Below are positions 55,250-64,000 of a stretch of DNA of 64,000 bases, piece by piece. Numbering within the stretch: the first letter of the stretch is position 1; each line of letters starts with the position of its first letter. Source of the stretch: Corallium rubrum. Lineage: Eukaryota > Cnidaria > Anthozoa > Scleralcyonacea > Coralliidae. Both the position numbers and the translations under genes were made by a program. The DNA is taken from the NCBI GenBank assembly GCA_964035015.1, contig OZ036004.1:15937030-16001029 (forward strand), written 5' to 3'. The notes below the pieces were generated by a model, which saw nothing but the letters and a program-made list of their open reading frames with translations, searched no databases and was not told the DNA's origin.

Positions 55250-55709
55250 AAAGAACCGTATAAATTTCCGGTTTTACATCGAAAAACAAAGCTTCATTAT
55301 TTTAATTAGCTTTTGTTTAAAACCTATTCCGAAGTTCATACTTAAAGTGATTTGCAAAGTTATAAAAATTAGCAAACACCGCAACGGCAAAAGGAAAAAC
55401 AAACCGTTGACCAATGCACCCAGGTCAGACAAAATGAAAAAAAGTTTTCCTCTTTTTTTAACGGCTAGAAACTTGAAATTTCTACCACAGATACAATTTT
55501 ACAGTATCTTCTGTTTGATATCAATCCCAAGCTTCTGTGTTAAATATATTATAAATAATATTCAAAATTCTACAACATTAGGGATCATTGAAGTTCCCCT
55601 TCCATTGACGAGCAATGGTACGAACATTTTGAACATTTAAAAAAATTACAGATAACGGAAAAACTTGAACTATGCACTAGTTCTTAGATCTGAGAAGTAG
55701 ATTCTTAAC
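55250..55709. other. Non-coding stretch
   Basis: AT-rich. The right end (55679-55705) carries a solo TTAGATCTGAGAAGTAGATT, the terminus of the element at 37229-37450. Confidence 0.4.
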
Positions 55710-56235
55710 TTCTTATTAACCGAACGCGGGGTCTTTACAGAGAAATATCGGACCGAGGTTTTTTTGGTACAGACCGAGCCCGTAGGGCGAGGTTTGTACA
55801 CAAAGACCGAGGTCTGATATTTCTCTGTAAAGACCGAGCAAGCGAGGTTAATAAAAAGTTTATTATATGGCATTTTGAAACAACAAACCTTACATTTATA
55901 CCTTGTCATGATACGTACTTTAGTCAGTTTAGTGTGACCTCGAGCGTGTGACATAAACTCATCGTTTTCAATGTTGTTGCTTTTGTTGTCATCGCTTTCG
56001 GACTCCTAAACTCGCTTCCAGATTGCTCTCGTCCCAATCATACATAATTTAGTCCTCAGGTTGTTGAATTCACAAAATTCTTGCGGTTTTCTTTCGTTGT
56101 TTAGTTGCAAACAACATGGCTGACAATATCCGTAATGGACCGGTCGATTACGGAAAATAATCGACCGGCACGTGACACGTCTCGGCCAATGAGAACACAC
56201 GATTTCAACGGAAGTAACTTGTGCCATATAATAAA
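55710..56235. mobile_element. CGAGGTCTG repeat arm plus element with TTTATTATATGGCA ends
   Basis: 55710-55855 is itself an inverted pair (GAGAAATATCGGACCGAGGT; ACCGAGGTCTGATATTTCTC). TTTATTATATGGCA at 55859 and TGCCATATAATAAA ending 56235 are exact inverted repeats enclosing about 350 bp. Confidence 0.65.
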
Positions 56236-56238
56236 GTG

Positions 56239-56263
56239 GTTTATTTATTTATTTATTTATTAA
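56239..56263. repeat. (TTTA)n microsatellite
   Basis: Six TTTA/ATTT units just before the second AAAAC array. Confidence 0.85.
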
Positions 56264-56307
56264 GTTTTTCCACAAGGTTCAACAAGAATAGTAATTAATT
56301 AAAATTA

Positions 56308-56338
<31 letters not shown>

Positions 56339-57440
56339 CAACACAACACAAAACAAAACAAAACAAAACAAAACAAAACAAAACAAAACAAAACAAAACA
56401 AAACAAAACAAAACAAAACAAAACAAAACAAAACAAAACAAAACAAAACAAAACAAAACAAAACAAAACAAAACAAAACAAAACAAAACAAAACAAAACA
56501 AAACAAAACAAAACAAAACAAAACAAAACAAAACAAAACAAAACAAAACAAAACAAAACAAAACAAAACAAAACAAAACAAAACAAAACAAAACAAAACA
56601 AAACAAAACAAAACAAAACAAAACAAAACAAAACAAAACAAAACAAAACAAAACAAAACAAAACAAAACAAAACAAAACAAAACAAAACAAAACAAAACA
56701 AAACAAAACAAAACAAAACAAAACAAAACAAAACAAAACAAAACAAAACAAAACAAAACAAAACAAAACAAAACAAAACAAAACAAAACAAAACAAAACA
56801 AAACAAAACAAAACAAAACAAAACAAAACAAAACAAAACAAAACAAAACAAAACAAAACAAAACAAAACAAAACAAAACAAAACAAAACAAAACAAAACA
56901 AAACAAAACAAAACAAAACAAAACAAAACAAAACAAAACAAAACAAAACAAAACAAAACAAAACAAAACAAAACAAAACAAAACAAAACAAAACAAAACA
57001 AAACAAAACAAAACAAAACAAAACAAAACAAAACAAAACAAAACAAAACAAAACAAAACAAAACAAAACAAAACAAAACAAAACAAAACAAAACAAAACA
57101 AAACAAAACAAAACAAAACAAAACAAAACAAAACAAAACAAAACAAAACAAAACAAAACAAAACAAAACAAAACAAAACAAAACAAAACAAAACAAAACA
57201 AAACAAAACAAAACAAAACAAAACAAAACAAAACAAAACAAAACAAAACAAAACAAAACAAAACAAAACAAAACAAAACAAAACAAAACAAAACAAAACA
57301 AAACAAAACAAAACAAAACAAAACAAAACAAAACAAAACAAAACAAAACAAAACAAAACAAAACAAAACAAAACAAAACAAAACAAAAAAAACAAAACAA
57401 AAAAAAAAAAACAAAAAAACAAACAAAAAAAACAACAACA
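56308..57440. repeat. (AAAAC)n pentanucleotide array, about 207 perfect copies
   Basis: Perfect from about 56349 to 57386 (about 1,038 bp), with a small ACACAACAC interruption at 56341-56350 and an A-rich imperfect tail to 57440. Same strand orientation as the array at 7344. Confidence 0.97.
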
Positions 57441-57559
57441 AACAAGCTTCATTACTCACAGTGAAAGTTATAACGTAAAATCTAAAATAATGTGGCAGGG
57501 TTGCCGCAACAGCAATCGCCAATTACTGCGGTCCCAAGCAAAAAGGAAAGGCCATATTA

Positions 57560-57897
57560 ATTATTTGCGTTGTATTAATTATTTTATAAGTATTAATTAT
57601 TAACCATTAATTATTGTCAAATATTAATTATTATTTCTTATTTACCAATCATTAAGTATTAATCGTCAGTCGCCAACTACAAATTATCAACCACCAATTG
57701 CCAATAATTTATTCAACAATTATCTTAATTAGCAATTAACAGTCAATATCCAACAATCAGCAGCCAACGATCAATAATTAACAATTAATTAATCAGTTAA
57801 TCAACCAATCCATTAATTAATTAATCAATTAAATCAATTAATTAATTAACCAATCAATCAACCAATCAATCAATCAACCAACCAATCAATCAATTAA
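57560..57897 (-). repeat. ATTA/ATTG-rich 3' tail of the LINE
   Basis: Degenerate TTAATTA, then CAATCAAT/ATTGATTG runs directly after the LINE coding end (minus strand), as in LINEs with microsatellite-like 3' tails. Confidence 0.55.
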
Positions 57898-59910
57898 TTA
57901 GACATTAGATACAACAGCAGATCGCACTAATAAGACTGTGCTGTGTTGCATCTCAAACAGATGGTTTTCCATGACCTCGGGTCTTCTAGTAAAGCTGAAG
58001 CTGGCTCTTAAACTAGTGTCTAAGAGTGGTTCCCTTTCTACGCATTTCGCACGGTAGAGTGTTCCATATTCTACACATTCGTGTAAAGAAAGATCGTTGG
58101 AAGGGACTGTTCTACATTTGCGAGGACGGAAGTGGAGAATATCGGGGTTTGAGTTGTTTCTTGTTGTTCTGAGTGGCATATATGGAGTAGGTAGGATATC
58201 AGGGTTAATTTCGAGTAGGTTGTTCACAGCTTTGAAGAAGAAGGTCAAGTCAAGATATTCATGCCAGTAGGATATTGGAAACAATTGTAAAGACAGTAGT
58301 CGTTGTTTGTAGTAGGTTGTCGCGGTGCGAAATGGTAAATTCAGCAGGCCCGGCGGAGCTGGGGCGGCAGGGGCGGCCACGGCCGCCCCACTTTTTGGTC
58401 AAATGTTTTTGCTGACATAAGAACTTTTAAAAATATATAAAAATATATAAAAATAGCGATATAAAATTTTTAAGCTTCATTACACTAAGGTACTGCAATC
58501 TTGAAAACGAAGTCCAGAATGAGATTTGTCAAGGAATACTTAGTTAAGCACCGAGTTTTACCTTCTCGTTACCTCACCGGCGTAACATTATGGCTAATTT
58601 ATTCAGAGAGTTGTTTTTATTGGTAGAGTTGTTTTTTTACCACCCGTCATCTTGCGTTTTGCTTTTTCCCGTCATAAAGGTTATTTTATGTTTTAGTTTA
58701 ATGTGGGAAGACTGTTTTCTTTTTATTGTTTTTTAAACAACAATTTTACCTTTGCCTGCAGGCTGCAGTTTGTAGTTCGGCCTACCAAGGTGAAGCTCAA
58801 ACATTCTATTAGCGAATGAATCCGGCAGGCTAAAAAGCCGTAATTATTAAATTTTCTTAATGCAACAAATGCCTTAAATTATTGTGAATTTTCTCTTTAA
58901 ATGCCTGAATATCACCATTGTCTTACCGATTGATTTTTCGGAAATTCCTCTCAGAACTCTCCGAAAATGCCTTTCTGGGGCATGCAAAATTTTATGGGAG
59001 AGCATGCTCCCAGACCCCCCTAGCCGCTCCACTTCTCCAGAGCTTCCGCCGGGCCTGAAATTCAGGATAACTTTAGTAGCACGACGTTGCACTCTTTCGA
59101 CACGTCTGATTAGCTCAATAGATTGCGGTGACCATACCTGGGTCGCGTATCCGAGGTGTGGACGAACAATAGCAAGGTATATTTTTCGTCGAACTGAAAT
59201 GTCGGTGATCCAGATCCCCCAAAGAGCGACGGACGCAGCCAAGAAATCTGTTCGAAGTTGTAACTTGGGCAGCAACCTATTTGCACCAGGTTAAGTCATG
59301 CGTTACCCATACACCAAGATCACGCTCTGCCTCAAGCTTTTCGATGGTCTGCCCTTTGAGAGTGTATTGATGATACACTGGTATCTTTCTACGAGTGATC
59401 GTTTGGCACTTAGTTTTCTGCTTGTTGAAGTTTAATCCAGAAGACAGTGACCAATCGTTCAGTTTGTTTAGGTCTTCTTGGAGGAGATCCGCATCCGAAG
59501 AGGAGTTTATATGGTCTTAAACAGTTTCGCGTCGTCAGCAAAACAAGCAATGGATGAAGACGTCACAGAGTCGTGTAGGTCAGTCGTTAACGTAGAGTAG
59601 GAAGAGAATTGGACCAAGAATAGATCCTTGTGGGACGCCTGATGTGACTGGAAGCGTAGACGAAGTAGCTCCTGGAATAGTGACGCGCTGTTTGCGTCCC
59701 GATAAGTATGAACAAAACCAGGAATGGAGGTTTCCATGGATATTTATGTCTCTTAGTTTTTCAACAATCACGATATGGCGAACTCTATCAAACGCATTAC
59801 TCATATCCAGATAGATTACGTCCGTCTGTTTTCCCAAGTCAAGTTGATGGCCAATGCATTCCAGAACCTGTACGAGCTGTGTGGAGCGCAAGACTTTCAA
59901 TTTTCGTTTA
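57898..59910 (-). mobile_element. 5'-truncated LINE, reverse transcriptase C-terminal half, split by a hAT element
   Basis: Minus strand: motif A (DVIYLDMSNAFDRV), motif B (VTSGVPQGSILGPILFLLYV), motif C (ACFADDAKLF), then DLNKLNDWSLSSGLNFNKQK, ERDLGVWVTHDLTW, RRKIYLAIVRPHLGYATQVW and RVERVQRRATKVILN. After the hAT insertion comes LPFRTATTYYKQRLLSLQLF and WHEYLDLTFFFK. This order is that of the RT and C-terminus of jockey/CR1/L2-type LINEs. The coding sequence starts abruptly near 59905, so the 5' part, with the endonuclease, is missing. The end is frameshifted after KCRTVPS, with MCRIWNTLP in another frame and then stops. It is not functional. Confidence 0.88.
58345..59057. mobile_element. 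Non-autonomous hAT element inside the LINE, perfect 8-bp target duplication
   Basis: CAGGCCCGGCGGAGCT at the left and AGCTTCCGCCGGGCCTG at the right are inverted ends with one indel. AAATTCAG occurs at 58337-58344 and 59058-59065. The left end is G-rich with GGGGCGGCCACGGCCGCCCC. Confidence 0.92.
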
Positions 59911-61413
59911 ATCCCCGAGCCCGGGCGGAGGGCCGAAGGCCCGGAGCCCGGGTGAGGGTGCTAATCTCGACATGCGTGGAGTCCACTTACACGCGAAATT
60001 ACACGCGAAGGGGAAAGAAATTCTGCGAGATGTTTGTATGTAGCCTGGAGTATATATATATCCATCAAATCGCCAACTTTCGCGCCTCAAGCGAAACAAA
60101 ATCTTTGTCAGAAAAATTGGTTTACAAATGACCGAAAAGGGGAAGCTAAGAAGAGATGTTGCAGTGGGATGAACCAAACGATATTTAACATAACTAGAAA
60201 CCATTGAAAAGGCATGGAAAATTGCGATAAAGATTGGAAAAGATGCCGCCAAATGTGACTGAAAAAAAACAAAATGATGTTTCTTCGTGTGTCTGTTCAA
60301 AGCCAGCAGAAGACTTATGCACTGATATATCTTGGCTCGAGAGAGAACAGTGAATTGAAATTAAGGAACATCAACACAAACAGCTTTTCACATTTGAAGA
60401 GAATTGATTACTTTTTGCTAAGAACCGAACGGGAAAACCACGGAAACCAAACGCCGTAGCCCGTATGGCATTGTTTGCAGCATCTAAGCCGAAGAGCCAA
60501 AAGAAAATTTATCGGTAAGCAGCGACTCGTATTTAACTTACCAGCTTTCTTTAGCTGGATTAGAATCGGTATGTATCCAAAACCTTCTCAGTATTGAAAC
60601 TCAGTTAAAACAGCAAAAATCTTGTCAAATAATATACATTTTCTCAGGCGTTTTTAGCAATAGTTCGCCCCTGGTTAGTTTTTCCTCCCTTATACCTATA
60701 GTTTTCAGGCTGTTACCTACGTTTTTTCTGTTCTGATGTTTTTCTTTGAGGTTCAACATTATATTTGAAACATGAGGAATCATATTCAAACAGTTTAATA
60801 GGCACTTTGATATAAGCGTCTGTAATTATTGTTGTTTTTTGCTATCACTTTCTTGTGCTATTAGGTCGTGACACAAGTTTTTCCTCAGCCACTGCATTAT
60901 TATTTTGGAATAAAACATTGCTTTGGAAATTGGTCAATAATAGAAAAACTACATTCATAAAAGTGATAAAACAGGATGTAAAGGAGGCCAGGGTCTTATA
61001 TTTGTATACAAAAACAGTTTAATCGGGGGGGGGCGTATTTATGTATATTTAACGTATTAAAAGCGGGCGAGGGGTTGCTGCGTTTATGTATTTCTAGTAC
61101 TCATATGATTCATAATTGTTAATTATTTGATTGGATTATTAATTTGATCTCACGAGAATTCCTAAAGAACCAATTGTAACTGGAATATAATAAGACAGAA
61201 GTTGTGAATCTACTTCTCAGATCTGAGAAGCTCGGTGGGGGGACGACAAGCTATCCTGCGAGTTTTCACACACGGCTAGCCGGCGAAGGCTTTGGGTAGG
61301 TGATTTCGGGGAATAAACGACCGGTCGGTATTAAATCCCATTGATCACATGACTTTGAAAGACTGAACAAGTGATCGCCTGTCGTTTGAATAATAGCCAA
61401 GGAAGAGGCCAAG
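59911..61413. other. Non-coding stretch, upstream region of ARL8 at its right end
   Basis: GGGCCGAAGGCCCGGAGCCC patch at 59927; a G8 run at 61025; a terminus of the CTTCTCAGATCTGAGAAG element at 61200-61235. 61260-61413 is the probable ARL8 promoter and 5' UTR, without a TATA box that I can point to. Confidence 0.4.
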
Positions 61414-61713
61414 ATGTTGTCGTTTTTTCAGCGAATTTTGGACTGGATACGAAGCTTGTTCTGGAAGGAAGAGATGGAGTTGACGTTAGTTGGTCTTCAG
61501 TATTCGGGAAAAACCACTTTTGTCAATGTTATAGCTGTAAGCACGACTTTCATTTTGTAATTCGAGTATTCCAAATGTGTCGAGATGTGTTGTTTCAGGT
61601 CTATTGAAACGACAGTTTTGCTTTTTTTGCAGTCTGGACAGTATAACGAAGATATGATTCCAACCGTGGGTTTCAATATGCGAAAGGTTTCTAAAGGAAA
61701 TGTGACGATCAAG
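61414..61713 (+). CDS. ARL8: ARL8-type small GTPase, exons 1 and 2 (rest outside the window or lost)
   Basis: Exon 1 (61414-61536, codons 1-41) encodes the N-terminal amphipathic helix ([20 protein letters not shown]) and the P-loop GLQYSGKT (residues 27-34). The intron of 96 bp has GT...TTTTTTTGCAG ends. Exon 2 (61633-61713, codons 42-68) encodes [20 protein letters not shown] and GNVTIK, covering switch I with its Thr, and ends at AAG|GTATCG in phase 0. The sequence is almost invariant in animal ARL8 proteins, which bind lysosome membranes through the N-terminal helix and recruit kinesin adaptors for lysosome transport. The next exon (expected to begin WDIGGQ-like) is not found before 62314, where another gene begins, so intron 2 is long or the gene is broken here. 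Confidence 0.93.
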
Positions 61714-62021
61714 GTATCGGTTTATTTCATAATAAATTATAAACTGTCTCAAAATTCTTTCAATTTTCATTTTGGCTATTTCTACAGTGATTTGGATATT
61801 TGACTTCATTTATATTAGTTTTCAGAAGTATTTAATTAATTATCCTAAATTTAAAGTTATTTGTTAAGAAAAACATTGGCTGGGAACAATATATTTAGCG
61901 GTTGAGTATTGAATTATTCATCAATGGTATAAATCGAGAACAAGGTCTGACAGGTTGGAAAACGTGCATTTACTCACCTATGGCAAGAATAATATTTTTT
62001 TCTCACAGTGGAATCAGAAAA
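61714..62021. other. ARL8 intron 2, start
   Basis: AT-rich; no exon or repeat recognised before the SINE at 62022. Confidence 0.45.
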
Positions 62022-62251
62022 GGGAAGCATGGGTGGCATGTGCTGTTAGGGCACCAGAAAGTTAAGCCTGGTTAGATGGGATTAGTACTTGGATAGCTTG
62101 GAACTTATGTGAGTAGAGTTGTAGTTGATCTCTCCTGTGCTTCGAGGGTTTTTTGCTGGGTTCTCCAGTTTTCCTCCCTCTGTAAAATTAACACCTAACA
62201 TCTGGCTGCCTGGAGTGCCTTTGATATATATGCCTCAACACAGCCACGTTG
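62022..62251 (+). mobile_element. 5S-derived SINE, copy 3
   Basis: GGGAAGCATGGGTGGCATGT head, AAGTTAAGCCTGG and TTAGTACTTGGATAG (5S-like), CTGTGCTTCGAGGGTTTTTT body and GGAGTGCCTTTGATAT tail, as in copy 1 at 6288. Confidence 0.75.
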
Positions 62252-62313
62252 ATCTGCGTCCTTCGTAATAGTCGGTTCCCCTTATTCGCGAAGGCCGCAA
62301 AGAATTCTGGTAA

Positions 62314-63279
62314 ATGTATTCAGCAAGACCAAGCTCCAATATGGCGTCCAACATGATCGATGAGGAGCCATCTACTTCTGGCGTTATTTCTCTGTCATCT
62401 CAGCCAAACTCTAGTTCTTTTCAGAACTCTTGCACGAGTTTGGTATCTGAGATGCCAGTAGAAGGTTCATTTGATGCGGAAAACGTTTGTCCGAACAATA
62501 TAAATGTCGAAGGAAATGTTGCCATCAGTCAGCCTGGAGATGGTTGGACTCGATCTCTTCTTGGTCTTCCTGCCTTTCAATACGCGTTTATTCATGAGCA
62601 TTTGGTGGAAAATTCAGAGACAATGCCCGATCATCGTCCCACTGGCGCCCATCGCCACAAGAAAATGGGATATCGCTTGTTCAAAGAGAATTATGTCAAA
62701 AATCTTCGTGTCAAACCCAATGTGCAAACCAACTCCAAACTCTTTCTGGTGAAGAGCCTTGTGTGCGCGTCCATGAAAAAGCAATCCTACACCGTCTATG
62801 TCCATCTCTCCCAAACAGATGGTAAGGTTGCAAAAGCTAAGTGTTCTTGCAAGGCTGGTGCTGGGGGATGTTGTAAACATGTTGCAGCGACTCTGTTCCA
62901 AATACATGACTTTGTGGAACTTGGTTTAAGTACTGTCCCTGATGACAAAAGCTGTACTGATGTTTTACAGCAATGGAATGTTCCGAAAAATGCAGATACA
63001 CAGGGACCATTACTATTTACTGAATTGAAATTTGAAAAGGCTAACTTTGAAAGGGACAATAGCAAAAGGAAAAGACCCATTTTGTCTGCATCAAGAAATG
63101 GTTACTGTGCTACCCCACCTATGGCAAGGGAAATAAGTGTTGAAAGGATAAAGAAATTAAAAGATAGTTTAAGTGGTTCTAATACTCTTCTTGGTGCATT
63201 ACTTCGTGACAGTGATTGCAAACCATGTACTATATTTCCAACTTCATTAAAAACTCCAGTAAATTGTGAAGAGAGTTAA
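62314..63279 (+). CDS. SWIM zinc-finger protein, N-terminal half of a SWIM-YqaJ protein
   Basis: 321 aa from the ATG at 62314; an in-frame TAA sits just upstream, and a second ATG at 62341 is also possible. The N-terminus is Ser-rich and unassigned. A SWIM zinc finger, C-x-C-x(n)-C-x-H, reads AKCSCKAGAGGCCKHVAATL around residues 172-191; SWIM fingers bind DNA or protein. The frame ends at TAA 63277-63279, right before the YqaJ domain, which continues in another frame after GAAGAGAGTTAATT. Dropping one GA/AG dinucleotide would join the two, so either a slippage mutation or a sequencing error divides a single gene. No intron is visible. It lies inside or just beyond ARL8 intron 2 on the same strand. 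Confidence 0.8.
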   Translation: MYSARPSSNMASNMIDEEPSTSGVISLSSQPNSSSFQNSCTSLVSEMPVEGSFDAENVCPNNINVEGNVAISQPGDGWTRSLLGLPAFQYAFIHEHLVENSETMPDHRPTGAHRHKKMGYRLFKENYVKNLRVKPNVQTNSKLFLVKSLVCASMKKQSYTVYVHLSQTDGKVAKAKCSCKAGAGGCCKHVAATLFQIHDFVELGLSTVPDDKSCTDVLQQWNVPKNADTQGPLLFTELKFEKANFERDNSKRKRPILSASRNGYCATPPMAREISVERIKKLKDSLSGSNTLLGALLRDSDCKPCTIFPTSLKTPVNCEES

Positions 63280-64000
63280 TTACAGTAGACCCAAGACAAG
63301 AGATTTTTGATGGCTTGGCACAAGAAATTGAGTGGAAACATGTGGATGGACCATGTCGCAAGTTTGTAACTGATATCGTATGTGTATCAAAGGAAGAGGT
63401 AAAGAGAATTGAAAAGGAAACTATGGGACAATCTTCCAATAAGAAATGGTTTATGGAAAGACGAAAAAGACTCACTTCTTCTAACTTTGGCTCAGTGATC
63501 AAAAGAAAAATGGACATCTACCCAAAAAGTATTTTGAAGAAAGTACTTGGAGGCCAAAAATTGTCAACTTCAGCTTGTCATTGGGGGCTAGAAAATGAAC
63601 ATGTTGCAAAAGAGAAGTACAATGAACAACTTCCCAGTGCTAAACTTTATGATTGTGGACTCATCATCAACCCACAATGGCCCTGGTTGGCTTGCAGTCC
63701 TGATGGGTTTAGTTTATTAAATGGTGAATGGTATGCCATTGAAATAAAATGCCCATTTTCAAAGAGGGACATGACCATTCAAGAGGCATGTTCTGACAAA
63801 AGCTTCTGTATGATCCTTATTGATGGAAAACCAACACTAAAAAGAAATCATCATTATTTTTTTCAGTGTTTAGGTGTAATGGCACTATGCCAGTTACCTT
63901 TTTTAGATTTCATTGTTTATACACAGGAAGATATTTGTATAGAAAGAATTTATTTTGACAAACAATTATGGAACAAGAACATGCTTCCTAAACTCTCAGA
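63270..64000 (+). CDS. YqaJ-type nuclease domain (C-terminal half, runs off the window)
   Basis: Open from 63270 to the right edge. The order RLTSSNFGSVIKRK, HWGLENEHVAKEKY, WLACSPDG, AIEIKCPFSK and HHYFFQCLGVMAL matches the YqaJ viral-recombinase family of the PD-(D/E)xK nucleases. The Asp of SPDG, the ExK of EIKCP, the upstream Glu of WGLENE and the Gln of the last motif are the expected active-site positions. In animals such domains occur in expanded SWIM-YqaJ families of unknown function. No ATG lies at the start of this frame, consistent with it being the second half of the upstream gene. The residues look intact, so decay is recent if real. Confidence 0.82.

Noticed and set aside
56279-57522. 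Three minus-strand frames of nearly 400 residues
   Set aside because: Same artefact in the second (AAAAC)n array.
63254-63282. A 27-base intron joining the SWIM and YqaJ frames (GTAAATT...TTACAG)
   Set aside because: Too short for an animal intron; a 2-base slip is simpler.

Overview
The window is AT-rich eukaryotic DNA: spliced genes, GT-AG introns, long microsatellites, LTR, LINE, Penelope-like and DNA transposons, and no operons. The mix of BEL/Pao elements, 5S-rRNA-derived SINEs, THAP and SWIM/YqaJ genes and many miniature inverted-repeat elements fits a marine invertebrate, most likely an anthozoan cnidarian such as a stony coral. That assignment is an inference from repeat types; no search was run.

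Layout. 1-2.0 kb is the 3' end of a BEL/Pao retrotransposon with its LTR. 2.1-15.1 kb is repeat-dominated: a foldback element, a 1.7 kb non-autonomous hAT element with a perfect 8-bp target duplication and nested insertions, a 650-bp (AAAAC)n array and several MITE-like elements. 15.1-15.9 kb encodes a C2H2 zinc-finger protein that ends at the terminus of a TTAA-flanked element. 16-30 kb is nested repeats around a decayed minus-strand LINE (19.4-22.95 kb), plus a 240-bp-arm palindrome at 25.5-26.0 kb. 30.4-35.3 kb is a second, internally deleted BEL/Pao element with both LTRs partly present. 39.2-40.2 kb is the clearest intact gene, a TatD-family nuclease with two N-terminal zinc knuckles. 40-48.6 kb is foldback elements and a minisatellite. 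48.8-54.7 kb is a minus-strand Penelope-like element split by three insertions, one of them a 2.6 kb inverted-repeat element carrying a THAP gene in each arm. 56.3-57.4 kb is a second, larger (AAAAC)n array. 57.9-59.9 kb is a minus-strand LINE interrupted by another hAT element. 61.4-61.7 kb holds the first two exons of an ARL8 small GTPase, followed by a SWIM/YqaJ gene that runs off the right edge.

Host-like genes are few (ZNF, TatD, ARL8, possibly THAP and SWIM/YqaJ) and show no shared pathway. The main interest is the layered transposon history. Several empty sites can be inferred exactly because the interrupted host element is itself recognisable, which gives a relative order of insertions. 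Five short elements share a conserved internal core around GTCTGGYGTTAG.
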